From the NCBI GenBank assembly GCA_964491915.1, contig CAZBHS010000028.1:11935-75934 (forward strand): a stretch of 64,000 nucleotides of DNA, read 5' to 3'. Below the pieces are notes generated by a model. It worked only from the letters and a program-made list of their open reading frames with translations, had not been told where the DNA came from and did not search any database. Shown piece after piece: positions 1-10,429 of this stretch. Within the stretch, counting starts at the first letter, position 1; the number at the start of each line of letters is the position of its first letter. Source of the stretch: JAHELQ01 sp964491915 (lineage in GTDB: Bacteria > Acidobacteriota > Aminicenantia > UBA2199). Position numbers and translations under genes: made by a program.

Positions 1-160
1 GAAGCCCTTGTTCCACCTTATCCACATCAAGCTCCCCGGCAATGCGGTACGACATTTGCTGAAAATAGGCGGACGATGTATCCACCAACGAATGGAAGAG
101 CATACCCTCTTGCATGGGGGTCAACGTGTAAATATCTTTAATATTGCCTTTTGTTTCCAT
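1..160 (-). CDS. NRPS N-terminus (condensation domain), runs off left edge
   Basis: This is the first 53 codons of a further non-ribosomal peptide synthetase; the rest lies outside the window. The ATG at 160 follows a GAGGTGG ribosome binding site. The protein starts with a condensation domain, and the opening core TLTPMQEGMLFHSL is plainly readable. That opening is the acceptor (COM-type) sequence found on NRPSs such as TycB that accept a D-aminoacyl chain from an upstream epimerization domain. The preceding gene (NRPS-A) ends in exactly such a domain, so the two proteins probably dock directly. The gene lies 115 bp downstream of NRPS-A and is very likely in the same operon. The product and length cannot be judged from this fragment. 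Confidence 0.85.
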   Translation of the reverse strand, partial: METKGNIKDIYTLTPMQEGMLFHSLVDTSSAYFQQMSYRIAGELDVDKVEQGL

Positions 161-275
161 TTCCACCTCAATTGCACGCACACGTCATGCACTATACGCA
201 CACATCATAATCTACGGCGCACATAACACGATCTATCTCGCACGAAATATGATCCATCACGCGCAACCGAACTAT
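161..275. other. spacer between NRPS-A and next NRPS
   Basis: A 115-bp gap with no gene. On the minus strand it contains several GTGCG/GTGTGCG words but no convincing promoter or terminator, so read-through from NRPS-A is likely. Confidence 0.4.
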
Positions 276-3200
276 TTATCCGAACATATTATCTATCTCT
301 TGCAACGCATCGAGAGACAACCCCTTGTAGGTGAGATCGCTGGGAGTCAATTCCTTTTGGTCCCGCTCCGTACAAAAGCGGATAATCCGCCGCAACCAGT
401 CCATGTAACCGGAAAGAAATCCTTCGACAGTGGCTTGCCGGAAATGGGTCCGGTTATAAGAGACCGTAACGGACAAACATTCGCCGGAAATCATACCGCT
501 GAGATCCAGATCGTAAAGGCGCACACCATCGGGACTCGCAACCGGTCCCGGAGACTCGGCGGCGATCCCAAGCTCCGTCATTTTCCGCACATCCGCGTCA
601 AATTGCCCCAGATAGTTGAAGATCACCTGAGGCCGCAAAACAAATTCCATCCCTTCGCGTAATTCCGCCGGCGCCAGATAGCGCAACACACCATAGCCGA
701 TCCCTTTGCGGGGAATGGCGCGCAACGTTTCTTTCACCGTCTTGACGCAAATCCCCGGATCGGAAGATTCGCCCAGGTCCAGCGCCACCGGATACAGACT
801 GGTGAACCAACCCACAGTCCGCGCCACATCAACATCGTCCAGGACCTCTTCCCGGCCGTGCCCCTCCAATGCCAACAGAACTCGAGGACACCCGAAGGAT
901 TCCCGGATCGCCAGCCCCAAGGCCGTTACCAGGATATCTTCAATCTCGGTATTGAACGCTTCGTGCGCCGGAGCCAATAGTAACGCCGTCTCTTCGGCGC
1001 TCAAGCTCATAGTGGCCAGCGCCCCATCGGCAACCAAATTCGGCCCCGCCTCGACATCCCGCCGGATGACTCCGACGTCCCGTGATTCCAATCCCCGCCA
1101 ATAAGGGACTTCACTCTTGAAGGACTCGGTTCCAGCATAGCGGGCGAGAGCTTCACCCCAGTACTTGAAGGAATCGGACTTCAGCGGCAATTCAAGCGAT
1201 TGCCCCTTTTGAAATTGGCGGCTCAAAGCATCGATATCTTCAAACAAGATCCGCCACGACACACCGTCGATCACCAGATGATGAACGGCGACCAACAACC
1301 GGTCCCCGTCATCCAGGCGGAACAATCCAAGCCTCATCAACGGACCGTTCTCCAAATCGATTTTCCCCTGAATGCCGGCGGCGGCGGTTGTGACCTTTTC
1401 GCCGGCCTCCGGCAGGCCGGTGAAGTCAAACACCTCGAGAGAGACCGGCATACCGGGGCCGCGGCAAAACTGCACAATCCGCCCTTCCTCGCGATGAAAG
1501 GTCATACGCAGGGCGTCGTGATGGTTTTGCAACGCCTCGAACACCGCGTGAACCATCTCTTCGCCGAGTCGCCGCTCCGACCGCAACATCACCGCCTGAT
1601 TGTAATAATGCAATTCCTCCCGCCCCGACTGGAAAAATTGCGACTGAATAGGAGTCAGGGGGCAGGGGCCGATCACCGGTTTTTGGGACGGAACGCGGGA
1701 GATTTCTTTCACCGTCAGCGCCAATTGCCGGATGGTGGGATTACGAAAAATATCCGCCATCGCCATCCGGTACCCCTTGCTTCGGACTCTACCGGCGATC
1801 TGAATGGTTTTGATTGAATCGCCGCCTAAGGCGAAAAAATTGTCGGTCACTCCGATAGAGTCGCGGCCCAACACATCGCCCCAGGCTTCAGCCAATACCT
1901 TTTCCAGCGGCGTCGCCGGCTCGACCGTCTCACCGGAAATCGCGCGTTTCATCTCTGTCGCCGGAGGCAACCGCAAGCGGTCGATTTTTCCGGCGGCATT
2001 GCGGGGAAATTCTTCCATTGCCACAAAATAAGCGGGAATCATGTAAGAGGGGAGCCGTCGCCTAAGGTATTCTTCCAATTCCGAGCCGCCTTCGTCGGGA
2101 AAACCGCGAACATACGCCGCCAAACATTTATTTCCAGTCTCCTCTTCAATCGCCGCCGCCACAACCTCAAACACTGCTGGATGCTCCAATAACGCTGATT
2201 CTATTTCCCCTAACTCGATGCGGTTACCGCGAATTTTCACCTGGTGGTCCACCCGTCCCAGATACTCGATGTGACCGTCGGGACGCCAACGGGCCAAATC
2301 GCCGCTGCGGTACAACCGTTCTCCATCCGCGGAACAATCGACTCCGAATGCCTCGTGGGTCAATTCCACCCGGTTGAGATAGCCCCGGGCAAGCCCGGTT
2401 CCGGCGATAAACAATTCACCATTCATAGTGATACCCCGGAGCCGGCCATAGCGGTCTAAAATACGAATGCGCATGTTGTCCAACGGCTTACCGATAGGAA
2501 CATCCCCGCCGGTCCAATCTTCCAGAGAATACCCCGCGGCATAGACTGTCGCCTCGGTTGGACCGTAAATATTTTCCAATCGCGCCCCAATGCCGGATGC
2601 GCGAAAAGCCTTGACCGTGGACGCCGGCAGAGCCTCGCCCGCCAAAAAGCAATACCTCAGGCTGGAAAGCTCCGCCACAGCCGCTTGATCCATCATCTCC
2701 AGAAAAGCCGAGAACATGGAAGGGACAAAATTGATGTGGCTGACCCGATACCGGCCAATAGCCTGTACAATGGCGTCGGGATCTTTTTCATCTCCCGGCG
2801 GCAATATACAGAGAGCCCCGCCTCCTATGAACCAACCGAACAATTCGGTCACCGATACATCGAACACCACCGGAGTCTTCAAGAGATAACAATCATCCTC
2901 CCCTAGAGGATAGCGGACCTGCAACGTCTGCAAGATATTGACCACGCTTCGATGCTCCACCAACACCCCTTTGGGGCGACCGGTAGAGCCGGAAGTATAA
3001 ATGCAATAAGAAGGATCTGTAGGGGCGCTTGCCTCATTAAACTGGCGATCCGCCTCTTCAGGGAAATCCAGGCCTGAATTCTCCATGATCGCCTCTTTCT
3101 CCAACAACACACCGAGGGCGCTGTCTTTCAGGATGTAACGCTTTCTTTCTTCGGGGATTGAAGGATCGATAGGCACATAAGCGCCGCCCGCACTGAGAAC

Positions 3201-6200
3201 CGCCAGTATCGCCACAATCATTTCCAGGCAGCGATCCATCATAATGCCCACCAATGAGGCTGAACCGCAGCCCATGGCCTTCAATTGCCGCGCCATACAA
3301 AGACTGCGCCGCCGCAAACAGCCATAGGAGACAGTGGCGTCTCCAAACCGCAACGCGGTCCGCGCCGGATGCGCGCCGGCGGCATCCAGGAAAAAGCGCT
3401 GGATCGATGTACCGTCCGGGTGTTGCACGGCGGTGCGATTGAACAACTCGAGAATCAGCTCTTTTTCCTCCAGGGGCAACCATTCCAGGTTGGAGATGTT
3501 TTGGCCCGGATCTTTTACGGCGCTTACGGCGATGTTCATAAAATAGGCGGCAAACCTGCGGACGGTGGCGGCGGAGAACAGGCGGGTGCAATATTCAAAA
3601 GAGCAAGCGATGCGATCCTCATTCTCTTCGGCGTAGAGAGAGAGATCGAACTTGGATGTGGCGCTCTCCAATTGAAAGGGGACCACCGTCACTCCCGGGA
3701 TGGGCGAACGATTATTTTCCACCGAAGCTTCGGCGGTGTAAAACGAGAACATCACATCAAACAAAGGATTGCGGCTGATATCGCGGGCAGCGGTCACTTT
3801 GTCCACTAGATCTTCAAACGGGCATTCCTGGTTCTCGAACGCCGACAACGTGTGCCCTTTCACCTCATCCAGAAACTGGGAGAAGGATTTATCCCCAACG
3901 GGAAAATCCCTGAGGGGTAGGGTATTGACAAACATACCGATTATGGCTTCGAGGTCCGGCCGCCGCCGCCCCAACACCGGTGTGCCGACAACAATATCTT
4001 CCTGCGACGACAATTTGCAAAGCAACACATAAAAAAGCGCCAGAACAGTCATAAATACTGTGCCGCCCCGTTGCCGCGCCAGGCGACGTATCGCCTCCGT
4101 CAGCTCGGGTCCCAGAACGACAGTCTCCATACTTCCATCAAAACTCTGCATCGGCGGACGGGAAAAATCCAGGGGCAAATCCAAAACCGGCGCCGGTTCA
4201 GCGAATTCCCGAAGCCAAAACTCCTCCTGTTTTTTTATATGCCGGAGCCCGGCCTCGCCGGCCAACCATTGGGCGTAATCGCGGTATTGAAGCTCCAATT
4301 CCGGCAATTCCCCGCCATTGTACAGAACGGCGAATTCCCTTAACAAGACCGCGTGCGACTGACCGTCGCCCACCATATGATGCATGTCCACCATTAACAG
4401 AACATCGTTCTCATCCACCTGAATCAAACCGGCCCGGATGAGAGGAGCGACAGCGGGATTAAAAGGACGGACAAATTGTTTGACCACCTCGACCGCGGCA
4501 GCCTCGCTATCGACGGAATCCCTCACATCAAAATACTCCACATAGAAATCCACATGCCGGGCAACCCGTTGAATCGCATCCTCCCCCATCATATGAAAGG
4601 AGGTGCGCAAGCTGTCATGGCGATGAACCAGCCGCGCCATCGCCCGTTCCAATCGAAGCCGGTCGACGGCTCCCAGCAAACGGACCACAAACGGCATATT
4701 GTAAACCGTCGCCGAAGGCTCCATTTCCTGCAACACCAACAAACGTTTTTGCCCCGAAGTGAGAGAATAATAATCCTGTACCTCGTAAGCGCGAAGCGAG
4801 AATCCAGTGGGGACAGAGGCGGCGATCACCGGGGCTAATTCCGCGACAGTTTGGGTTTTGAAGATCTGAATCAGGGGCAGGCGCACACCGAACTCCCGGT
4901 GGATCAAATTGACCAGAAGGTTGGCTTTCAACGAATGGCCGCCGGAGTCAAAGAAACGCCGCCTGACATCTACAGCCTCAAGCGGGATTGCCAACGCCTC
5001 GGCCCATAATATCGCCAGTCGCGACTGCCAATCGTCGCCAGGTCGAACGTGGGCTTCAGGTAGCGCTTCGAAAGGAGAGGGCAGGGCGGAACGATCGATT
5101 TTCCCCGATGACGTTCTGGGTACTTGGTCCACCGCCAACAGATAGTCAGGCACCATATACGAAGGTAGCCTCGACCGTAGAAAATCTTTCACCTCTTCGA
5201 GATCCACCGTTTTTTTGTCTTTTGCCGTCACATAACCGCACAAGCACGTGGATCCGGCGACGTCTTCCAGAGCGATCACCACCGCCTCCGCCACCGAATG
5301 ATGAAGAGCCAGATGATGCTCCACCTCGCCGGTTTCCACCCGGTTGCCACGAACTTTGACCTGCCGGTCGGAGCGCCCGAAAAATTCCAGCTCGCCGTCA
5401 TTGTTCCAACGGGCCAGGTCTCCACTGGCATAGAGCCGTTCGTATGGCGCGAAGGGGGCTGAAACATACACCTCCTTCGTCAGGGTGGGATTGTCCAGAT
5501 ACCCTCTGGCGAGGCCGTTTCCGGCGATGTACAAGTGGCCTTTCACACCGATTCCCACCGGTTGCAAATGCCGGTCCAACACATAGAGACGGATATTGTC
5601 CAGCGGTTTGCCGATAGGAACCCTCCGGCCCGGAGTCCAATGGGCCAGAGAATATCCGGCGGCGTACACAGTCGCCTCTGTGGGGCCGTACAGGTTCTCG
5701 AGCTGAGCGGACATTCCCAGACGCCGGTAACGCTCTACCTGTCCGGGACTCACCGCCTCACCCGCCAACATGATGTACTTACAATGAGCGAAGTATAAGG
5801 TTGGTTCCGACTGGAGAACATCCAGCCAGGCATTGAACATCGAAGGTACAAAATTGATATGAGTGATCCTGTGCCGGATAGATTGCCGAAGAAGGTGCCG
5901 CGGATCCCGCTGGGAGGAGGGGACGGATATGACGCACCGGCCGCCGCCCGGCATCCAACCGAATAGTTCGGTCACCGACACATCGAACATGCAAGAGGTC
6001 TTCAAAAGATAGGCGTCGCCGGAATTGCAAGGGAAGCGACGCTGCATCGACATCAACAGATTCAAGACCTGTCCATGTTCCACCATCACACCTTTGGGCT
6101 CCCCTGTGGAACCGGAGGTGTAGAGAATATAGGCCGGAGAATTATGAGAACCAACCCCTTCGGCATTGTTTTCACCATCACCGGCGTCCGTTGTTTCAAG

Positions 6201-9200
6201 TAATTCCAGGCATTCGGCCACAACACAGGGCTCGGTAGCGCCGCTTCGGGCGATCATGGTTTCCAGCCGTTGGGAAGGAAGAGATGGTTCCACCGGAAGG
6301 TAGGCGGCCCCGGCGGCCAGAACACCGAGTATCCCTTTCAGCAGATCGAGGGAACGTTCCAACGATATACCGGCAATACTTCCGGGACCAATGCCTCTGG
6401 AGCGGAGAATCACGGCCAGCCTCCGGGCGTCGAGGCGCAATTGGCGGTAGGTGAGACCGGCGCCGGTCTCCACCTCCACCGCGGCAACGGCATCGGGATC
6501 GGCGAAGGACCGGTTCTCCAGCACATGGTGAATCGCGGTTTCCACCGGTCGGCCGGCAACCGTTTGATTGAAGGATTGCAGAATCTCTTCCTTTTCAGAG
6601 GCGGTCAAATAACGGAGGCTGTGGCAAGGAGCGTCCGGTTCCGCCGCCGCGGACCGGGCAAGGGTGTCGAAATATCCGGCCAAGCGGCGGATCGTGTCGT
6701 GCTCGAATAAATGCACACTGTATTCGAACGAAAATCGTAAACAATCATCCCGCTCCTCTCCCACCAGGGTCAGGTCGAACTTGGAAATATCATACCGGAA
6801 CGGATAGGGCTTGACAGTGAATTCCCGATGCACCAATCCCGCTTCCCCCTCTAAATCCCATTGGTTATGGAACGAAAACATCACATCGAACAGGGGATTA
6901 CGGCTGGTGTCCCGCGGTAAATCGAGGGCTTCCACCACCTCTTCAAACGGAACATCCTGATTGTCGAAGGCTTGCAAAGCGCGATGTTTGACGTGCCGGA
7001 CACATTCTCTGAAGGAATGGATGTCCTGGATTTGGTTTCGCAATGTCAGAGTGTTGACAAACATTCCCAACACATGGTTCAGGCCGGCGATTCTGCGGCC
7101 CGCCACCGGAGTGCCCACCGCCAGGTCGTCCTGCCCGGTGATTTTAGCCAAAAAGAGATTATACAATGCCAGCAACACCATGAACAGGGTGGCGTTTTCA
7201 TTGGCCGCCAGATGTTTGAATCCCTCGACAAGGCCGGGATCGAGGGTGAAACTATAGCGGGCCCCTTCGTACCGTTGCAACGGCGGACGGGGAAAATCGC
7301 GCGGCAATTCCAGCGGTTGCGGCGAAGGAGATAATTGGTTGAGCCAAAAGGCCTGTTGTTCCCGCAAGACTCCATCCCCGGCGGCCTGTTGTTGGAATAG
7401 GGCGAAATCCCGGTATTGGAACTCGAGGTCAGGCAACTCTTCCCCATTGTAGAGTCGCAGAAATTCCTTTACAAATATTTGCTGGGATGTTCCGTCCATA
7501 ATGAGATGATGGAAATCCGCCGCCAAAACATAGGAATTGTCGCCGGTTTGAAGGAGTTCCACTCGGAACAATGGAGCCCGGTCAATCCTGAAGGGCCGTA
7601 TAAAATCTTTGACCCTTGCTTCCACGCCGGCGGCGGAGCATGTGTGGAACACGAAGGGAACCGCCACATCCCGGTGGATCTTCATCAAGGGCCTGTCCCC
7701 ATTCACATGAAAAGAAGCTCTGAGCAAATCATGCCGCCGCATTAACCGCTCGAGTGTCCGTTTGAATAATTCGGGCTCGATACGGCCCTCGATGTGAAGG
7801 GCCAACGGGACATTGTAAGCGCCGGCGCCTTCCAATCGCTCCAGGATCAACAGCCTCGTCTGAGCGGGGGCCACAGGGTAGACATCCCGCTCTTCCTCCA
7901 CCCGCAATTGCCGGCTATCGGATGTAACGCTTCCCTCCAGGAACTCCGCCATTTCACGAATCGTGGGAAACTCGAAGATATGCTCGAGAGTTATCGCCAA
8001 TCCCAGATTTTTTTGAATGTTGGCAGACAAAATAGTGGCTTTGAGCGAATGACCGCCGATCTCGAAAAAATTGGCGTCAATGCTCACTTGTCCAACCGGG
8101 ATCGCCAACACTCCGGCCCAAATCCCAGCCAGATCTTTTTCCAGAGAATTCCTGGGAGCGACGTAAGCCTCGCCTTCTCCCATTCCCGGTTCCGGTAGGG
8201 CGTCCATATCGATTTTCCCGTTTAAATTCAAGGGAAATTCCGGCATCCGAACAAACGATCCGGGAATCATATGCGGAGGTAATAGTTCCGACAAACGCCG
8301 CCTCAACGTCTTACCGTCCAGATCTCCGTCAGCCACAAAATAGGCGCACAAATACTTCTCGCTTCCATGGCCTTTGACAGCCACCACAGCGCCCTTGACC
8401 GATTCAATGGATAGCAGGCAATTGGCGATCTCGCCGGTCTCGATGCGGAAGCCCCTGATTTTCACCTGGTTGTCTACGCGACCAATGAACTCCACCGTGC
8501 CGTCCGGCAACCAGCGGGCATAATCTCCGGTTTTGAACACAAGCCCCTCGCCGGTAAAATAATTGTCACCAAAACGCTGAGCCGTCAATTGGGGATTGTT
8601 CAGATACCCCGCCGCGACACCGTCGCCCCCGACCCAACATTCTCCGGGGATCCCTACCGGCGCCGGCTGCCCCGCGGCATCCACAATATAAACGGTGGAA
8701 TTGGCGATTGGTCGCCCAATAGGGATGTTGCCATCGTAATCCCGGTCTATGGCGAAAGCGGTGGAAAAAGTCGTGTTCTCCGTTGGGCCATACCCGTTGA
8801 TAATCGAGAGTCGCGGAAACAACCCCCTCACCCGGGAAATATGTCTGGGAGACAACACATCCCCCCCCACCAGAAGATAGCGAAGAGAGCTGAAAATAGA
8901 CGGCTCGCACTCTACCATTTGATTGAACAACGGCGAGGTCATCCACATAATGGAAATGTCGAATTGCCGGATGGCGCGATTCAATTGTTCGACGTGAAGC
9001 AAAGAATCTTTTCCCAGCAAAAACAATCCCAGGCCGTTGAGCAAAGCGCCCCAAATTTCAAACGTGGACGCGTCGAAATCCAGGGCCCCGGTTTGGAGAA
9101 TTCTATCGCTGGGAGCGAATTGAATGTAATCGGTGTCTCTCACCAGTCGCGCCACGCTCCTGTGCCTCACCATCACTCCTTTCGGTCTGCCGGTGGAGCC

Positions 9201-10427
9201 GGAAGTGTACATCACATAGGCGAGCGCCATTGGATTACCGGCGGCCGCAAGAGGAACATCCACTCCTCTGCGCCCATCGTGTGTAGCGGCGACAATGGCG
9301 GCGGCGTCCAACAAAACATCCAAACCCGAATCATCGGCCAAAAATTGTTTCCGGTCACGCGGCAATGCCGGATTGATTGCCAGGTAGGCGGCGCCCGCCT
9401 GAAGAATTCCCAGTAATCCGACAATGATCTCACACGAATGCCGGGCCTCGATACCGACGATATCCCCCTCGTTCACACCACAACCGGACAAATAGAAGGC
9501 CAGAATCCTCGAACGGTGTTCCAGCTCCCGGTAGGTCAGCGAATCACGCTGAAACGTGACGGCAACGGCGTCCGGCAGCCGGTGCGCAACCTCCCGGAAC
9601 AAACGGTGAACAGTGTGCCGGCGGGGATAATCCGTGGCGGTTTTGTTAAAATCCACCAGCAACCGCTTACGCTCCCGGAACGTCAGTAACGGCAGGCTGG
9701 AAATGGGAGCGCCCATCTCATCGATAGCATGACCCAACAATGTGAGGAAATGGAGCGCCGTCTCTTCCATCCTCTGTTTGCGATAGAGGGCCCGGTTGAA
9801 ATGGAGGAGGCCGCTCAAACCGGAAGAACCATTGGTAAAAGCGAACAACACATTCACCCGGCGGCCGTCAATGTAGGATGCATCATGCAGCGGCTCCAGC
9901 AGCAGCGCGATATCGAACAATGGGGATCCTATGTGGGCGTCCGGCACACTCAATTGCCGGGCCAGTATTTCCAGAGGATAGTTTTGGTGTTTTTCCGACT
10001 CCACAAGATTCCGGCGAACCTCGTTCAACAACAATTGGCGGAACGTGCAATCACCCGGCGCCCGGTTTCTGAGTACAAGAACCGAATTCAACAGTTCTCC
10101 GCCGGAAGTTTGGCGCGGCACCGGGACAGCGACAGTCGCTTCGTCCGTCCCCAGGTAACGGTGCAACAAGGCGGTCAAAGCCGCCAGAAGAATGGCCAGT
10201 AAGCGGTGGTCCATTCCGGCGCTTGCGGCGGAAAGTTTTTCAGATAAGAGGCTCGGGAATACGATAGGAACGGAATCCAGTTTTGGATTCCCGTCTACCG
10301 GATTGTTAAAATCGTAGGGAATGACGGTTTTTCCAGCGAATCCCTCCATCCGGCCTAACCAATAATCCCGCTCCCGTTGGTATTGGCTGGCGGCAAAAGC
10401 TTTGCTTCCGTAAGATTTAAGGTCCAC
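276..10427 (-). CDS. NRPS-A: half-C-A-T-C-A-T-C-A-T-E
   Basis: A three-module peptide synthetase of about 3380 residues. Domains in order: a C-terminal lobe of a condensation domain without HHxxxDG (about 10-250); A1 (YTSGSTGRPKG near 405); T1 (GGHSLKA near 790); C (HHLIMDG near 975); A2 (YTSGSTGEPKG near 1440); T2 (GGHSLKA near 1825); C (HHMVGDG near 2015); A3 (near 2480); T3 (GGDSIKT near 2868, the form usual before epimerases); terminal epimerization domain (HHLVIDG near 3050, EGHGRE, TVGWFTSLYPV). By eye against GrsA, A1 reads DAFWLGGTF, a valine code. A2 and A3 read DVTF-M-A-L-VY and DVTF-F-A-I-VY, which I cannot assign. The third residue should be D-configured. I chose GTG at 10427, preceded by GGGGGA and 2 bp after the NRPS-B stop. 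An in-frame TTG at 10442 has no ribosome binding site. Confidence 0.93.
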   Translation of the reverse strand: MDLKSYGSKAFAASQYQRERDYWLGRMEGFAGKTVIPYDFNNPVDGNPKLDSVPIVFPSLLSEKLSAASAGMDHRLLAILLAALTALLHRYLGTDEATVAVPVPRQTSGGELLNSVLVLRNRAPGDCTFRQLLLNEVRRNLVESEKHQNYPLEILARQLSVPDAHIGSPLFDIALLLEPLHDASYIDGRRVNVLFAFTNGSSGLSGLLHFNRALYRKQRMEETALHFLTLLGHAIDEMGAPISSLPLLTFRERKRLLVDFNKTATDYPRRHTVHRLFREVAHRLPDAVAVTFQRDSLTYRELEHRSRILAFYLSGCGVNEGDIVGIEARHSCEIIVGLLGILQAGAAYLAINPALPRDRKQFLADDSGLDVLLDAAAIVAATHDGRRGVDVPLAAAGNPMALAYVMYTSGSTGRPKGVMVRHRSVARLVRDTDYIQFAPSDRILQTGALDFDASTFEIWGALLNGLGLFLLGKDSLLHVEQLNRAIRQFDISIMWMTSPLFNQMVECEPSIFSSLRYLLVGGDVLSPRHISRVRGLFPRLSIINGYGPTENTTFSTAFAIDRDYDGNIPIGRPIANSTVYIVDAAGQPAPVGIPGECWVGGDGVAAGYLNNPQLTAQRFGDNYFTGEGLVFKTGDYARWLPDGTVEFIGRVDNQVKIRGFRIETGEIANCLLSIESVKGAVVAVKGHGSEKYLCAYFVADGDLDGKTLRRRLSELLPPHMIPGSFVRMPEFPLNLNGKIDMDALPEPGMGEGEAYVAPRNSLEKDLAGIWAGVLAIPVGQVSIDANFFEIGGHSLKATILSANIQKNLGLAITLEHIFEFPTIREMAEFLEGSVTSDSRQLRVEEERDVYPVAPAQTRLLILERLEGAGAYNVPLALHIEGRIEPELFKRTLERLMRRHDLLRASFHVNGDRPLMKIHRDVAVPFVFHTCSAAGVEARVKDFIRPFRIDRAPLFRVELLQTGDNSYVLAADFHHLIMDGTSQQIFVKEFLRLYNGEELPDLEFQYRDFALFQQQAAGDGVLREQQAFWLNQLSPSPQPLELPRDFPRPPLQRYEGARYSFTLDPGLVEGFKHLAANENATLFMVLLALYNLFLAKITGQDDLAVGTPVAGRRIAGLNHVLGMFVNTLTLRNQIQDIHSFRECVRHVKHRALQAFDNQDVPFEEVVEALDLPRDTSRNPLFDVMFSFHNQWDLEGEAGLVHREFTVKPYPFRYDISKFDLTLVGEERDDCLRFSFEYSVHLFEHDTIRRLAGYFDTLARSAAAEPDAPCHSLRYLTASEKEEILQSFNQTVAGRPVETAIHHVLENRSFADPDAVAAVEVETGAGLTYRQLRLDARRLAVILRSRGIGPGSIAGISLERSLDLLKGILGVLAAGAAYLPVEPSLPSQRLETMIARSGATEPCVVAECLELLETTDAGDGENNAEGVGSHNSPAYILYTSGSTGEPKGVMVEHGQVLNLLMSMQRRFPCNSGDAYLLKTSCMFDVSVTELFGWMPGGGRCVISVPSSQRDPRHLLRQSIRHRITHINFVPSMFNAWLDVLQSEPTLYFAHCKYIMLAGEAVSPGQVERYRRLGMSAQLENLYGPTEATVYAAGYSLAHWTPGRRVPIGKPLDNIRLYVLDRHLQPVGIGVKGHLYIAGNGLARGYLDNPTLTKEVYVSAPFAPYERLYASGDLARWNNDGELEFFGRSDRQVKVRGNRVETGEVEHHLALHHSVAEAVVIALEDVAGSTCLCGYVTAKDKKTVDLEEVKDFLRSRLPSYMVPDYLLAVDQVPRTSSGKIDRSALPSPFEALPEAHVRPGDDWQSRLAILWAEALAIPLEAVDVRRRFFDSGGHSLKANLLVNLIHREFGVRLPLIQIFKTQTVAELAPVIAASVPTGFSLRAYEVQDYYSLTSGQKRLLVLQEMEPSATVYNMPFVVRLLGAVDRLRLERAMARLVHRHDSLRTSFHMMGEDAIQRVARHVDFYVEYFDVRDSVDSEAAAVEVVKQFVRPFNPAVAPLIRAGLIQVDENDVLLMVDMHHMVGDGQSHAVLLREFAVLYNGGELPELELQYRDYAQWLAGEAGLRHIKKQEEFWLREFAEPAPVLDLPLDFSRPPMQSFDGSMETVVLGPELTEAIRRLARQRGGTVFMTVLALFYVLLCKLSSQEDIVVGTPVLGRRRPDLEAIIGMFVNTLPLRDFPVGDKSFSQFLDEVKGHTLSAFENQECPFEDLVDKVTAARDISRNPLFDVMFSFYTAEASVENNRSPIPGVTVVPFQLESATSKFDLSLYAEENEDRIACSFEYCTRLFSAATVRRFAAYFMNIAVSAVKDPGQNISNLEWLPLEEKELILELFNRTAVQHPDGTSIQRFFLDAAGAHPARTALRFGDATVSYGCLRRRSLCMARQLKAMGCGSASLVGIMMDRCLEMIVAILAVLSAGGAYVPIDPSIPEERKRYILKDSALGVLLEKEAIMENSGLDFPEEADRQFNEASAPTDPSYCIYTSGSTGRPKGVLVEHRSVVNILQTLQVRYPLGEDDCYLLKTPVVFDVSVTELFGWFIGGGALCILPPGDEKDPDAIVQAIGRYRVSHINFVPSMFSAFLEMMDQAAVAELSSLRYCFLAGEALPASTVKAFRASGIGARLENIYGPTEATVYAAGYSLEDWTGGDVPIGKPLDNMRIRILDRYGRLRGITMNGELFIAGTGLARGYLNRVELTHEAFGVDCSADGERLYRSGDLARWRPDGHIEYLGRVDHQVKIRGNRIELGEIESALLEHPAVFEVVAAAIEEETGNKCLAAYVRGFPDEGGSELEEYLRRRLPSYMIPAYFVAMEEFPRNAAGKIDRLRLPPATEMKRAISGETVEPATPLEKVLAEAWGDVLGRDSIGVTDNFFALGGDSIKTIQIAGRVRSKGYRMAMADIFRNPTIRQLALTVKEISRVPSQKPVIGPCPLTPIQSQFFQSGREELHYYNQAVMLRSERRLGEEMVHAVFEALQNHHDALRMTFHREEGRIVQFCRGPGMPVSLEVFDFTGLPEAGEKVTTAAAGIQGKIDLENGPLMRLGLFRLDDGDRLLVAVHHLVIDGVSWRILFEDIDALSRQFQKGQSLELPLKSDSFKYWGEALARYAGTESFKSEVPYWRGLESRDVGVIRRDVEAGPNLVADGALATMSLSAEETALLLAPAHEAFNTEIEDILVTALGLAIRESFGCPRVLLALEGHGREEVLDDVDVARTVGWFTSLYPVALDLGESSDPGICVKTVKETLRAIPRKGIGYGVLRYLAPAELREGMEFVLRPQVIFNYLGQFDADVRKMTELGIAAESPGPVASPDGVRLYDLDLSGMISGECLSVTVSYNRTHFRQATVEGFLSGYMDWLRRIIRFCTERDQKELTPSDLTYKGLSLDALQEIDNMFG

Positions 10428-10429
10428 GG

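Noticed and set aside
144..10202. Many long plus-strand open frames opposite the NRPS genes (for example 8589-9416 and 1200-1817)
   Set aside because: They are the antisense of conserved NRPS domains, have no ribosome binding sites and no recognisable products. High GC and strong codon bias of the real strand keep them open.
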